From: Physella acuta
Taxonomy: Eukaryota > Mollusca > Gastropoda > Physidae
DNA: 64,000 bases
Reading direction: 5' to 3'
NCBI RefSeq assembly: GCF_028476545.1
Contig: NW_026732278.1
Coordinates: 372,001 to 436,000, forward strand
A program made the position numbers and the translations under genes. The number at the start of each line of letters is the position of its first letter. Position 1 is the stretch's first letter. This document shows, in pieces, positions 1-12,626 of this stretch. Below the pieces are notes generated by a model, which was not told the DNA's origin, made no database searches, and was given only the letters and a program-made list of their open reading frames with translations.

Positions 1-1811
1 AGTGAGGTGAGGACAGCCTGTAGTGAGGTGAGGACAGCCTGTAGTGAGGACAGCCGGTAATGAGGTGAGGACAGCCTGTAGTGAGGTGAGGACAGCCTGT
101 AGTGAGGACAGCCTGTAGTGAGGACTGCCTATAGTGAGGTGAGGACAGCCTGTAGTGAGGTGAGGACAGCCTGTAGTGAGGTGAGGACAGCCTGTAGTGA
201 GGACAGCCTGTAGTGAGGTGAGGACAGCCTGTAATGAGGTGAGGACAGCCTGTAGTGAGGTGAGGACAGCCTGTAGTGAGGTGAGGACAGCCTGTAGTGA
301 GGACAGCCTGTAATGAGGTGAGGACAGCCTGTAGTGAGGTGAGGACAGCCTGTAGTGAGGACAGCCTGTAGTGAGGACAGCCTGTAGTGAGGTGAGGACA
401 GCCTGTAATGAGGTGAGGACAGCCTGTAATGAGGTGAGGACAGCATGTAGTGAGGTGAGGACAGCCTGTAGTGAGGTGAGGACAGCCTGTAGTGAGGACA
501 GCCTGTAGTGAGGTGAGGACAGCCTGTAGTGAGGTGAGGACAGCCTGTAGTGAGGTGAGGACAGCCTGTAGTGAGGTGAGGACAGCCTGTAGTGAGGTGA
601 GGACAGCCTGTAATGAGGTGAGGACAGCCTGTAATGAGGACAGCCTGTAGTGAGGTGAGGACAGCCTGTAGTGAGGACAGCCTGTAATGAGGTGAGGACA
701 GCCTGTAGTGAGGTGAGGACAGCCTGTAGTGAGGTGAGGACAGCCTGTAGTGAGGACAGCCTGTAGTGAGGACAGCCTATAGTGAGGTGAGGACAGCCTG
801 TAGTGAGGTGAGGACAGCCTGTAGTGAGGTGAGGACAGCCTGTAGTGAGGTGAGGACAGCCTGTAATGAGGTGAGGACAGCCTGTAATGAGGACAGCCTG
901 TAGTGAGGACTGCCTATAGTGAGGTGAGGACAGCCTGTAGTGAGGTGAGGACAGCCTGTAGTGAGGTGAGGACAGCCTGTAGTGAGGACAGCCTGTAGTG
1001 AGGTGAGGACAGCCTGTAATGAGGTGAGGACAGCCTGTAGTGAGGTGAGGACAGCCTGTAGTGAGGTGAGGACAGCCTGTAGTGAGGACAGCCTATAGTG
1101 AGGTGAGGACAGCCTGTAGTGAGGTGAGGACAGCCTGTAGTGAGGACAGCCTATAGTGAGGTGAGGACAGCCTGTAGTGAGGTGAGGACAGCCTGTAGTG
1201 AGGACAGCCTGTAGTGAGGTGAGGACAGCCTGTAGTGAGGACAGCCTATAGTGAGGTGAGGACAGCCTGTAGTGAGGTGAGGACAGCCTGTAGTGAGGAC
1301 AGCCTATAGTGAGGTGAGGACAGCCTGTAGTGAGGTGAGGACAGCCTGTAGTGAGGACAGCCTGTAGTGAGGACAGCCTGTAGTGAGGACAGCCTGTAGT
1401 GAGGTGAGGACAGCCTGTAGTGAGGTGAGGACAGCCTGTAGTGAGGACAGCCTGTAGTGAGGTGAGGACAGCCTGTAGTGAGGTGAGGACAGCCTGTAGT
1501 GAGGACAGCCTGTAGTGAGATGAGGACAGCCTGTAGTGAGGTGAGGACAGCCTGTAGTGAGGTGAGGACAGCCTGTAGTGAGGTGAGGACAGCCTGTAGT
1601 GAGGTGAGGACAGCCTGTAGTGAGGTGAGGACAGCCTCTAGTGAGGTGAGGACAGCCTGTAGTGAGGTGAGGACAGCCTGTAGTGAGGTGAGGACAGCCT
1701 GTAGTGAGGACAGCCTGTAGTGAGGTGAGGACAGCCTGTAGTGAGGTGAGGACAGCCTGTAGTGAGGTGAGGACAGCCTGTAGTGAGGTGAGGACAGCCT
1801 GTAGTGAGGTG
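1..1811. repeat. Minisatellite of mixed 16- and 21-bp units
   Basis: The array mixes a 21-bp unit (gtgaggtgaggacagcctgta) with a 16-bp unit lacking one gtgag pentamer. A few units carry point variants (gtaatg, cctatag, gactgcc). It continues off the left edge of the window. A block from 121 to about 308 recurs at 906 to about 1093, sharing the rare gactgcctatag variant, so the array has a higher-order duplication at a 785-bp offset. Short open frames on both strands are by-products of the repeat. I see no gene here. Confidence 0.95.
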
Positions 1812-2004
1812 AATTAGAAGTGGTTCTTTACTTACAGAGAGATGGTTTTAGTTTTTCGCAACCTTCTCTACCTTGTGTTACAAACAAAAAACTACAACAC
1901 AACGAAGCCTCTATTATTTTATAAAAACTGTTACACCTCGTGTAGTTTAATAGTTGAATTGTATTTCTTGATTCAAACCTTTATATTAAAATACTGGATA
2001 GACC

Positions 2005-2104
2005 GTGTAGCAACTAATGCTAGCGTGTAGCAACTAATGCTAGCGTGTAGCAACTAATGCTAGCGTGTAGCAACTAATGCTAGCGTGGAGCAACTAATGC
2101 TTGC
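2005..2104. repeat. 20-bp tandem repeat, 5 copies
   Basis: Five head-to-tail copies of gtgtagcaactaatgctagc; the last carries two substitutions. The flanking 1812-2004 and 2105-2364 hold no recognisable gene. Confidence 0.95.
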
Positions 2105-2364
2105 GTCGCTAGTTTGCTTTAAAACCTGAGTTTTAAAACTCTCAAAAAATGTCGGGAGAATTCAAGGAATAGAGAGACAAGAGCGAAAATACGAGACGAG
2201 GCAGCCAGATAGGGGTGAGAGAGGGAGGGGGGGAGGTTGGGGGAAGGGAGAGATCGAACGACGAAGATAGATGAATCGTGCAAAGATGCGTGTGATGTGA
2301 TTACCAAATAATCAACCAATAAATGCGAGAGATGAACTGAAAAAAATTCGTCCATATTAATTTG

Positions 2365-2567
2365 TAACGGGCAGAGAAGGCATCTATCGTGATTATAAAT
2401 ATCTAATGATCACGTAACGGGCAGAGAAGGCAGCTATCGTGGTTAGAACTATCTAAATGATCACGTAACGGGCAGAGAAGGCATCTATCGTGATTAGAAC
2501 TATCTAAATGATCACACAACGGGCAGAGAAGGCAGCTATCGTGATTAGAACTATCTAAATCATCACC
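2365..2567. repeat. About 51-bp tandem repeat, 4 copies
   Basis: Four copies begin near 2365, 2415, 2466 and 2516. Each contains cgggcagagaaggca followed by a tatcgtgatta-type segment and a tgatcac segment. Non-coding as far as I can tell. Confidence 0.9.
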
Positions 2568-2719
2568 CGAACCACAGGTCGATTCTGTCATCAATAATGG
2601 AGGAACATAAAATAGCCTACATTACCGAGGAGACTCGCGCCGTACATTTCAATGGACTAAACGTCGGCTGTAGCACTAACGTACGTCTCTTCAGTCGTGA
2701 CCTCATTCAGGCCTGTTTA

Positions 2720-3180
2720 GCTGGCCAGACAACTAGACTTTTGGCCAGACAACTAGACTTTTGGTTAGACAACTAGACTTTTGGTTAGACAACTAGACTT
2801 TTGGTTAGACAACTAGACTTTTGGTTAGACAACTAGACTTTTGGTTAGACAACTAGACTTTTGGTTAGACAACTAGACTTTTGGTTAGACAACTAGACTT
2901 TTGGTTAGACAACTAGACTTTTGGTTAGACAACTAGACTTTTGGTTAGACAACTAGACTTTTGGTTAGACAACTAGACTTTTGGTTAGACAACTAGACTT
3001 TTGGTTAGACAACTAGACTTTTGGTTAAACAACTAGACTTTTGGCCAGACAACTAGACTTCTAGTGGATGGCCAGACTAGACTTTTGGCCAAACTAGACC
3101 TTTGGCCAGACAACTAGACTTTTGGCCAGACAACTAGACTTTTGGCCATTCAACTAGACTTCTAGTGGCTAGTCAGACAA
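2720..3180. repeat. 20-bp minisatellite (gacaactagacttttggtta)
   Basis: About 16 nearly perfect 20-bp units run to about 3060. They are followed by decayed copies with insertions (ctagtggatggccag) to 3180. The perfect centre and degraded right edge suggest homogenisation of the core. Confidence 0.95.
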
Positions 3181-3359
3181 CTAGACTACCCCGGTAGATT
3201 AATGTCTAGTACAGCCCAACACCACCGGTTACTAAAACAAGCAAGCTATGTAGCCGGTAAGCCGCTCGTCTTAGCTAGGCAATCAACCTAAAGGTTACGC
3301 CACATGATTATTTCAGCACGTTTAATTATGCTCAATTTAATCTAGAGTATACCTCTCAT

Positions 3360-3940
3360 ACCAAAGTAAACACTCCGTCCCCAATACAGGCCAGTGAACC
3401 CATACACACGAACCCATCCACACAAATAGACACACACACCCTCACAAAACAGCTCGTCCACTTTCTGTACAGGCCAGTGAGCACATAACACACGCACCTA
3501 CACACATTCTCACTAACTCGCACAAACACAACTTCAACACATGCATTTTAATGACACTATACACACCGACCTCTTTCAATACCGGCCAGTGAACATTTTC
3601 ACACGAATTGTTAACAGCACCAATTCCTCCATTCACACACACACTCACACACTCATACGGGAGCACAAATACAAGCACTGAACATTGCCACTGTAATACC
3701 CTCCCCCCCCCCCCCCACACACACACACAAACCAAATACATACTCAAGTACTCAGCTTTTTTACCCGCGAACACAAAACACCTCATGACCAACCCACCTC
3801 AACCCACACAAACTAAACACAGAAAAGTAGCACACACCTCCATCTATTAAAAGCGTTAAACACTCTTCCACACAAAAACACACACATAAACCAAAACACC
3901 AACACATTCACGGTCAGACACTCAGTGCCTCAGTCACACT
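3360..3940. repeat. CA-rich low-complexity region with degenerate repeats
   Basis: CA-rich sequence (cacacac runs) with three spaced copies of a ggccagtgaac/ggccagtgagc phrase (about 3390, 3471 and 3583) and a C homopolymer near 3704-3715. Overlapping open frames on both strands follow from the base composition; no protein is recognisable. Bases 3181-3360 are unremarkable. Confidence 0.7.
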
Positions 3941-3949
3941 TATGTAAAA

Positions 3950-4325
3950 CACCACTCCCTCCCCCTAACGTAAAACACCTCTCCCTCCCTCTAACGTAAA
4001 ACACCTTTCCCTGCCCCTAACATAAAACACCTCTCCCCCTTGACGTAAAACATCTCTCCCTCCCCCTAACGTAAAACACCTCTCCCTCCCCCTAACGTAA
4101 AACACATCTCCTTCCCCCTAACGTAAAACACCTCTCCCTCCCCCTAACGTAAAACACCTCTCCCTCCCCCTAACGTAAAACACATCTCCTTCCCCCTAAC
4201 GTAAAACACCTCTCCCTCCCCCTGACGTAAAACACCTCTCCCTCCCCCTAACGTAAAACACCACTCCCTCCCCCTGACGTAAAACACCTCTCCCTCCCCT
4301 TGACGTAAAACACCTCTCCCTCCAC
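3950..4325. repeat. 26-bp minisatellite (ctccccctaacgtaaaacacctctcc)
   Basis: Roughly 14 units of about 26 bp built on the phrase taacgtaaaacacctctccctcccc, with small length and base variants. The strands differ strongly in base composition, being C-rich on the plus strand. Confidence 0.93.
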
Positions 4326-4403
4326 TAAACACAAACATCGAATACTATCCTAGCCATTAAACGCACACGACTCGACAGTTTTCTCTCATTGATTTCCTTG
4401 TCC

Positions 4404-5540
4404 CGGGCAGCAGCGGCTCTAGCTGGGGTGGTGGAGGCTGTGATCTGGGCGACACCAGCACAGATAATCAAAGGCCGTCCAGCAGCGGCACTAGCTGGGG
4501 TGGTGGAGGCTGTGATCTGGGCGACACCAGCACAGATAATCAAAGGCCGTCCAGCAGCGGCTCTAGCTGGGGTGGTGGAGGCTGTGATCTGGGCGACACC
4601 AGCACAGATAATCAAAGGCCGTCCAGCAGCGGCTCTAGCTGGGGTACAGGCGGGTGGAGGCTGTGATCTGGGCGACACCAGCACAGATAATCAAAGGCCG
4701 TCCAGCAGCGGCTCTAGCTGGGGTACAGGCGGGTGGAGGCTGTGATCTGGGCGACACCAGCACAGATAATCAAAGGCCGTCCAGCAGCGGCTCTAGCTGG
4801 GGTACAGGCGGGTGGAGGCTGTGATCTGGGCGACACCAGCACAGATAATCAAAGGCCGTCCAGCAGCGGCTCTAGCTGGGGTACAGGCGGGTGGAGGCTG
4901 TGATCTGGGCGACACCAGCACAGATAATCAAAGGCCGTCCAGCAGCGGCTCTAGCTGGGGTGGTGGAGGCTGTGATCTGGGCGACACCAGCACAGATAAT
5001 CAAAGGCCGTCCAGCAGCGGCTCTAGCTGGGGTGGTGGAGGCTGTGATCTGGGCGACACCAGTACAGATAATCAAAGGCCGTCCAGCAGCGGCTCTAGTT
5101 GGGGTGGTGGAGGCTGTGATCTGGGCGACACCAGCACAGATAATCAAAGGCCGTCCAGCAGCGGCACTAGCTGGGGTGGTGGAGGCTGTGATCTGGGCGA
5201 CACCAGCACAGATAATCAAAGGCCGTCCAGCAGCGGCTCTAGCTGGGGTACAGGCGGGTGGAGGCTGTGATCTGGGCGACACCAGCACAGATAATCAAAG
5301 GCCGTCCAGCAGCGGCTCTAGCTGGGGTGGTGGAGGCTGTGATCTGGGCGACACCAGCACAGATAATCAAAGGCCGTCCAGCAGCGGCTCTAGCTGGGGT
5401 ACAGGCGGGTGGAGGCTGTGATCTGGGCGACACCAGCACAGATAATCAAAGGCCGTCCAGCAGCGGCTCTAGCTGGGGTACAGGCGGGTGGAGGCTGTGA
5501 TCTGGGCGACACCAGCACAGATAATCAAAGGCCGTCCAAC
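4404..5540. repeat. 72/79-bp minisatellite, about 15 copies
   Basis: Units start with ggctgtgatctgggcgacac and come in two lengths. The 72-bp unit ends tggggtggtgga. The 79-bp unit ends tggggtacaggcgggtgga. Spacing of successive unit starts reads 72, 72, 79, 79, 79, 79, 72, 72, 72, 72, 79, 72, 79, 79. Because 79 is not a multiple of 3, each long unit shifts the frame, which argues against coding even though long overlapping frames exist on both strands. Confidence 0.95.
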
Positions 5541-5585
5541 GTTGAGAGATGCTCGGTAGTCGGTGGGGATGATTAGACTCATGCG

Positions 5586-6280
5586 AGGATATATGGGTAG
5601 ATGTGGATATTAGGGTAGATGTGGATATCTGGGTAGATGTGGATATATCGGTAGAATTTGATATTTGGGTAGATGTGAATATTTGGGTAGATGTTGATTT
5701 GGGTAGAAGTGGATATTTGGGTAGATGTGGATATTTGGGTAGATGTGGATATCTGGGTGGATTTGGATATCTGGGTAGAATTTGATATTTGGGTAGATGT
5801 GAATATTTGGGTAGATGTGAATATTTGGGTAGATGTGGATATTTGGGTAGATGTGGATATTTGGGTAGATGTGGATATTTGGGTAGATGTGGATATCTGG
5901 GCAGATGTGGATATTTGGGTAGATGTGAATATTTGGGTAGATGTGAATATTTGGGTAGATGTGGATATTTGGGTAGATGTGGATATTTGGGTAGATGTGG
6001 ATATTTGGGTAGATGTGGATATATGGATAGAATTTGATATTTGGGTAGATGTGGATATTTGGGTAGAATTTGATATTTGGGTAGATATGGATATTTGGGT
6101 AGATGTGGATATTTGGGTAGATGTGGATATTTTGGTAGATGTGGATATTTGGGTAGATGTGGATATTTGGGTAGATGTGGATATATGGGTAGATGTGGAT
6201 ATTTTGGTAGATGTGGATATTTGGGTAGATGTGGATATTTGGGTAGATGTGGATATTTATGTAGAGGTGGATGTTATGAG
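5586..6280. repeat. 18-bp minisatellite (gatgtggatatttgggta)
   Basis: About 38 units of 18 bp, with variants (gaatttgat, gtgaat, ttttgg). The 18-bp period keeps frames open, giving a V-D-V-D-I-W repeat peptide from 5691 to 6284. No signal peptide, splice context or non-repeat coding flank supports a gene. Confidence 0.94.
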
Positions 6281-6471
6281 ATGATTGATGGTAAAATTGT
6301 TGTTAGATAGGAACAAAAATCGCATCGTTTTCTTCATTACAAAATATAAGTGCTCTCACATTTCTGACACAGCAAGATGTGGACATAAACGTCTGACCCC
6401 GAACCTTACGTGAGTGACGTCATTTGTAGATGACCCCTGAGTGTGTGAATGTGTGTGTAAAAAGCATGTTA

Positions 6472-6655
6472 GTGGGGATAAATTGTGTGTTGTTGGGGAT
6501 AAATTGTGTGTTGTCGGGGATAAATTGTGTGTTGTTGGGGATAAATTGTGTGTTGTTGGGGATAAATTGTGTGTTGTCGGGGATAAATTGTGTGTTGTCG
6601 GGGATAAATTGTTGTTGTTGGGGATAAATTGCGGGTGGAGGGGATAAATTGCATT
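6472..6655. repeat. 21-bp minisatellite (ggggataaattgtgtgttgtt)
   Basis: About eight 21-bp units with a few substitutions. Bases 6656-7200, to the right, contain no gene I can support. Around 7090-7165 there is only a weak gttgataaa-type repetition. Confidence 0.93.
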
Positions 6656-7448
6656 GATTATCTGGTGTATACAGATAAAAAAAAACTTGACTTTTATGGA
6701 TACAAGGATAGGTAGGTGTTTCACTGGTGGTTGGAGTAAAGTAGAAAACTGGATACACTGGATGCAAAACACATCATGGACAGCATTATGGATAACACTA
6801 GTTAAAGTGGATGAGACTGAGTATAAAATATGATCTAGATACATTGAACTGTATAGAGGTAAAAAACATGACCTGGTATACATATTGCTTAAAGTTAATG
6901 AAAATACTTTTGAAAATGTCGATAACCAATTTAATAACCTCGGCTTTAGAGCAGGGATTAGGGTTAGACAAGAGCTATGGTCATGAAGGATTTGGGCGAT
7001 GGATGTGAGGCTTTACATTTTAAAAATCGATTTCACCTCTAGTTTATAAAATTTTAATTTCAAAGGTCAAATTGACGGAGCCGGCTAAATTGATAAAACA
7101 ATTGACTGGGCCACTAACGTTGATACACGCAATTTATTGAGCCAGTAAAGTTGATAAATAAGTTGACAAGTTGATACATCAAGTGGACGTGTGTGTATAG
7201 GGGGAGGGGGGGGGGGTACCGGAGAAGATGACACAAAAAGACCGCCCCGCCGAGACCACTTGTCCATGTCCTTATTTTACCAATGGCACACAACGTAATT
7301 TCATTGACAGACTTTCTTCCAGACGGGAGGGGTGGGTGGGAGGGGCGGGCTGAAAGACGGTGGGGGGGGGGGGGGGGACGTGAAGGGAAATAAAACGGAA
7401 AGAGGATGAGAATGTTGAGAGGAAGGTGCTCATAAATTTAGCTGTAGA

Positions 7449-8195
7449 ATGTGTTTGTCTTGTGTCAATGTTTTCTGTGTGTGTGTTTGTCTTGTGTCAA
7501 TGTTTTCTGTGTGTGTTTGTTTGTCTTGTGTCAATGTTTTCTGTGTGTGTGTTTGTCTTGTGTCAATGTTTTCTGTGTGTGTGTTTGTCTTGTGTCAATG
7601 TTTTCTGTGTGTGTTTGTTTGTCTTGTGTCAATGTTTTCTGTGTGTGTGTTTGTCTTGTGTCAATGTTTTCTGTGTGTGTGTTTGTCTTGTGTCAATGTT
7701 TTCTGTGTGTGTGTTTGTCTTGTGTCAATGTTTTCTGTGTGTGTTTGTTTGTCTTGTGTCAATGTTTTCTGTGTGTGTGTTTGTCTTGTGTCAATGTTTT
7801 CTTTGTGTGTGTGTTTGTCTTGTATCAATGTTTTCTGTGTGTGTGTGTTTGTCTTGTGTCAATGTTTTCTGTGTGTGTGTTTGTCTTGTGTCAATGTTTT
7901 CTTTGTGTGTGTGTTTGTCTTGTGTCAATGTTTTCTGTGTGTGTGTTTGTCTTGTGTCACTGTTTTCAGTGTGTGTGTGTTTGTCTTATGTCAATGTTTT
8001 CTGTGTGTGTGTGTGTTTGTCTTGTGTCAATGTTTTCTGTGTGTGTGTTTGTCTTGTGTCAATGTTTTCTGTGTGTGTGTTTGTCTTGTTTCAAAGTTTT
8101 CTATGTGTGTGCGTGTCTTGTGTCAATGTTCTCTCTCTCTCTCTCTCTTGCTCTCTCCCTCCTTGTGTGTGTGTGCTTTGTGTGTGTGTGTGTGT
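7449..8195. repeat. About 29-33-bp minisatellite with GT microsatellite core
   Basis: Over 20 units of the form tttgtcttgtgtcaatgttttc followed by a (TG)n run of variable length, then simple CT and GT runs at 8130-8200. The variable (TG)n changes unit length by 2 to 4 bp. All three plus frames stay open as cysteine- and valine-rich peptides, so no single frame is favoured. G tracts lie at 7200-7216 and 7361-7378. Confidence 0.94.
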
Positions 8196-8649
8196 GTGTT
8201 TGTCTGATGTCCTCCCAATACAATACTAGCTAGGTGTTCTTGTCCTGGTCACGTGATGTGTTCTAGCCTCGCTCTCATGGTCAAAGATCAAGTTTTTTTT
8301 TGAAAGATAGAGTTTCAAAGTATAGAAAAGGAGACGCCTAACGTGGTCGAAAAAAAACTAAAAAACCTATTATGAGCTGCATTACTGAATTGTACACAAT
8401 TATACTGAATTTAAGAAAACTGACTGCGTATTAGCTCTCCAGACTGATTTAGCTGTTTTCTACATCAATTGTATAACACACAATAAAAAGTAATACTGGA
8501 AAGGTACTGGTTAAAAGCACCCCAACTTTTCCGAAATGGGGCGGGGGGGGGGCGCAGCACCTGGTTCGAAATAAACTGCTTTGCTCTACACCACCTGTAA
8601 CAACACAAGCTTGGTGTTATCCGTTATCGCTATGTTCATCTCTACTTAC

Positions 8650-8725
8650 GGGGTGCAGGGGAGGGGATATAAGGGGAAGGGATATAAGGGGGAGGGGATA
8701 TAAGGGGGAGGGGATGTGAGCGGGG
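8650..8725. repeat. Short ggatataaggggga repeat
   Basis: Four imperfect copies of ggggatataaggg. Bases 8230-9180 around it hold no gene, RNA or transposon I can identify. Confidence 0.8.
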
Positions 8726-9182
8726 GAGGGGGGTATTTGTGACGAGATGTGACACGATAGACAACACTGATACCAGAGAGTACAGAGACCCGTATCACGT
8801 GACGTTTATGGCGAGAGATTGGTTGTAGATGGAGCAGGCGGAGTAGAGTTGGCCTGTTTAGATTTCATAGGCCTACAAGAAATGATGAGATAGCACAGGG
8901 CCCAACATAGTGCCCAACGTAGTGCCCCGCTAAATGCCCAGCGTTAAGTACACATATATAACTAGAGAGATATTTTGGTGCCATTGTGTTGTTAGTATTC
9001 TCCCCTCGAGGGGAACAGTTGGAACACTGTCCGACTGGGTTGAAAACAAAAGCCAGGGCGGTCACGTATGAGAAAAATATTTACTTTTATAAGAAGTACG
9101 ATTGGTATGTTTACGTTCTGTAATATAAGACCCATGTTACGTTTTCATTACTGAGCCTTCGGGTTTTTCTTTTTAGTCATAG

Positions 9183-9455
9183 CAGCATACAGCTGTAGTG
9201 AGGCTACAATATGAACACCACAGCATACAGCTGTAGTGAGGCTACACCACAGCATACAGCTGTAGTGAGGCTACAATATGAACACCACAGCATACAGCTG
9301 TAGTGAGGCTACAATATGAACACCACAGCATACAGCTGTAGTGAGGCTACACCACAGCATACAGCTGTAGTGAGGCTACAATATGAACACCACAGCATAC
9401 AGCTGTAGTGAGGCTACGCCACAGCATACAGCTGTAGTGAGGCTACAATATGAAG
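9183..9455. repeat. 29/38-bp minisatellite
   Basis: Units of cagcatacagctgtagtgaggctacaccac alternate with longer units carrying an extra aatatgaac insert, so two unit lengths are mixed. The phrase ctgtagtgagg is also present in the array at 1-1811, which may be chance. Confidence 0.92.
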
Positions 9456-10555
9456 ACCATGCAGAAAGAGAAAAAAACAATTTTTAATGAATCTGGACAA
9501 AATTTATTTTGTAGGCAGATAAAATAAATGTATGTTTTACTTTTTAGTTACATCTTTTTTTTCATTTATGATTTTGTTCGTGTTTTTTTTTAATGCAATA
9601 AAAACCTTTTTCTTTAAAAAATATTTTTATATGAGAATTATTTGCAGTCAGTCGAATTATACCTGTAAAATAAGTGAAAAAAAAGTACTTTTCCCGTTGT
9701 ACTATTATTTGTATGACATGGAACTCTTCCATATCTAACTTGGAGACACATATTTTCTGGCGGAACAAAAGCGTGCTATACACAAGTCGCCCAAACTCTA
9801 ACTACTTTTTCATCCCATCCGCTAAACAAGCCCTGAAGTCAGGGCAACTTGAGCGCCCCTAACGATAGAAAAATTGGATTGTTTTGTACTATCTCCCCAC
9901 ACCTCGCTGCCTTGGCGCTTTACAAACACGAGCTACGAACCAAGGACGACAACTTGGAAGACCACAACAAAAAACCGTCGGGATATTCGCTAACATGAGT
10001 CGGAAGTCAATGAGTGACGTCACAACAGCCCAGCAGACAGCGTTATTGATGTGGTCGACCAGCCGATAACGTAACAAAAATAATGCGTCACTTCTCCAAT
10101 TTGGAAAGTTATCTAAAATCCAACGGAAATTCTAACACGCGTAAACAAACTTTGTGTTATCAAAATAAATAGATACATAAATAAAACATACTCACTGTAT
10201 GAAATCGACAAGTTATGAAAAGAGGAGTTGAACGTAAAACTGCTGTATCCTTAAAAAGGCGCGAAAAGAAATGCTTCGACTGTCACACACATGACCCGCG
10301 CGCATACTGTCTAGTTTACATTGAAACCACATCAAGCAAGGGGACATAACCAGTGGCCAAACATGAGGACAACTCCTCCGTGGATTTTGGTTTTTATACA
10401 ATTTTGCTGGGGCGGAGGGAGCCTGCCTGTGTCGTCATAGGAGGCAGGAAAATGAAAACCGTTGCTTTTTGCGAGGGGGGAGGGGGAAGGGGGAAGTGAC
10501 GTCACTGATTGGTAAACACGTCGATCTAGTTTAAAAATCTTCGGTGAAATTGGAT
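9456..10555. other. No supported gene
   Basis: Poly-T and AT-rich sequence followed by more mixed sequence. Several open frames of about 60 codons occur on both strands, but none resembles a known protein, has credible splice borders or carries a domain signature. I see no RNA gene or transposon end here. Confidence 0.5.
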
Positions 10556-10574
10556 GTGCGTTCGTGTGTGGGTC

Positions 10575-11245
10575 AAAATGGGTGGATGCACGGGTGGATG
10601 CATGGGTGGATGCATAGGTGGATGCATGGGTGTACGGGTCAGGTTGGGTGGATGCATGGGTGTACGGGTCAGGTTGGGTGGATGCATGGGTGTACGGGTC
10701 AGGTTGGGTGGATACATGGGTGTACGGGTCAGGTTGGGTGGATGCATGGGTGTACGGGTCAGGTTGGGTGGATGCATGGGTGTACGGGTCAGGTTGGGTG
10801 GATGCATGGGTGTACGGGTCAGGTTGGGTGGATGCATGGGTGTACGGGTCAGGTCGGGTGGATGCACGGGTGTACGGGTCAGGTTGGGTGGATGCATGGG
10901 TGTACGGGTCAGGTTGGGTGGATGCATGGGTGTACGGGTCAGGTTGGGTGGATGCATGGGTGTACGGGTCAGGTTGGGTGGATGCATGGGTGTACGGGTC
11001 AGGTTGGGTGGATGCATGGGTGTACGGGTCAGGTTGGGTGGATGCACGGGTGTACGGGTCAGGTTGGGTGGATGCATGGGTGTACGGGTCAGGTTGGGTG
11101 GATGCATCGGTGTACGGGTCAGGTTGGGTGGATGGATGGGTGTACGGGTCAGGTTGGGTGGATGCATGGGTGTACGGGTCAGGTCGGACGGGTACAAACT
11201 TGTGTGGGTCAGGTTAGATGTGTACATGAGTGTAGGGGTCAGACT
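10575..11245. repeat. 30-bp minisatellite (gtggatgcatgggtgtacgggtcaggttgg)
   Basis: About 20 units of exactly 30 bp, nearly identical in the centre and decaying at both ends. The 30-bp period leaves frames open on both strands (for example a repeated M-H-P-P-N-L-T-R-T-P on the minus strand). Frames of similar length on both strands make coding unlikely. Confidence 0.94.
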
Positions 11246-11405
11246 GTTGGGACACGGGTCTTTTTGGACCAGGGTATTTGGTTAATCCCATAGTGTATGT
11301 ACCCTTAGAGGATACTATATGCACTTTTATCTCACAACGTAAATATTAACCTTCTCACCAAGCACTTTAAAAACAAATATCACAGAGGTACAGATTCTTC
11401 ATATG

Positions 11406-11545
11406 ATTTCTGTTAAATAGTTAACGGCACTCCCCTCCCCATTTCTGTTAAATAGTTAACGGCACTCCCCTCCCCATTTTTGTTAAATAGTTAACGGCAC
11501 TCCCCTCCCCCTCCCCATTTCTGTTAAATAGTTAACGCCCCCCCC
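11406..11545. repeat. 35-bp tandem repeat, 4 copies
   Basis: Copies of atttctgttaaatagttaac plus a ggcactcccctcccc tail start at 11406, 11441, 11476 and 11517. Each has a small inverted repeat, GTTAA-ATAG-TTAAC. The last copy runs into a C homopolymer. Confidence 0.9.
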
Positions 11546-12626
11546 CCCCTCCCTCTTCCTATTTCTCTTCCCCTCGGTTCCATTGATCCATTTCTGATGA
11601 CCGAAGATAGATGAAGCGAGCGGAGAGGGAGGGGAGGAGAGGGAGGGTGGAGGCCTAGAACCACCGAGTCGCCTTGAGCAGTTTCAACCCGGCCATGATT
11701 CAATCTCTTCTTAATGAACTCCGCGCCTTACAAGAAACTCGCGCGCCGAGAGATAACTAATTATGCTTGTATTTATTTTTTTACTAGCAGTTTAAAATTA
11801 TGTGCTTATGTTGTCTTGTTTTTGTAACCCTTATGTACACATGAAAATTGAGCGCGCTGTAGCAAAGGGAATCAATAAAATTGAGGCGGATTTCCCAACA
11901 TTTGAAGACCAAAAAAAACCGACGAGAAATACAAACAGGCAGATACACGAACGCCTGTAATGAAACGAGATGTTGGTTGTTAAGTTGGGAGAATGTCGCC
12001 TTCCTGGCCAGCCTTTATTGGACTTTAGATTGGCTGTCTAGAAGGCCGTGGAAACAGCTCGAGCACTTTGCGGATATTAAAAAAATATGAACCGGGTTTT
12101 TTTTTAGAGTTAATATTTGTTTTTAAAATATTAAAACGGTAAAACAAAATTTCCGTTAAATAATCTAATTTCAATACATCGATTTATTTTAAGATTTAAT
12201 AATTTGATTTATGATCTAATAATTAACAAAACTTAGAACATCTCAGATTTCTTCTGGGCTATATTTAGCTTTTTGGAATGAGTTCAGGCAGAAAATACGC
12301 GGGAAGTAATGGCGTCTTTCCGGAAACGCCGAGCCATCCTGACCGAACAAACCTGAAAGATTTACTGCAGTTAGCCACGTGCCATTTTAAATCGATAGCA
12401 ATCAATAATTAAGTTGATAAACGCAAACTGGAAATGCTCGTGTCATTAAGAAGTTATGAGCCCGTGGTAATCTTAAGTGAATTGTATCTTGGTTGACTGT
12501 ATAGAGTTGTCTTGTCTGATTGTAGCGTATCGTTTCCATGGAGGGTAGAAATATATTTTGGCTGAATGTGTATAGGTGTGGAGTCTTGGGCGGCCTCTAT
12601 ATTTAAGCATTAATGACAATTTAGAT
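11546..12626. other. No supported gene
   Basis: Mixed sequence becoming AT-rich after 12,080. A 69-codon open frame at 11881-12090 has no recognisable domain. No repeat or RNA identified. Confidence 0.5.

Noticed and set aside
1-1811. CRISPR-like direct repeats
   Set aside because: Units are contiguous or differ only by a pentamer; there are no unique spacers and the DNA is animal.
4325-5500. Several open frames of over 100 codons on both strands
   Set aside because: They are by-products of the 72/79-bp array; 79-bp units shift the frame, so no single protein persists.
9884-10077. Opposed 61-62-codon frames on both strands
   Set aside because: Short, mutually antisense, no domain and no splice context.
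10526-11293. Four overlapping repeat-peptide frames of 200-250 codons
   Set aside because: A 30-bp period keeps any stop-free frame open. Frames on both strands are similar, with no flanking coding sequence.
11406-11545. GTTAAATAGTTAAC as an HNF1-type binding-site cluster
   Set aside because: Spacing differs from the GTTAATNATTAAC consensus, and the copies are simply units of a tandem repeat with no nearby gene.
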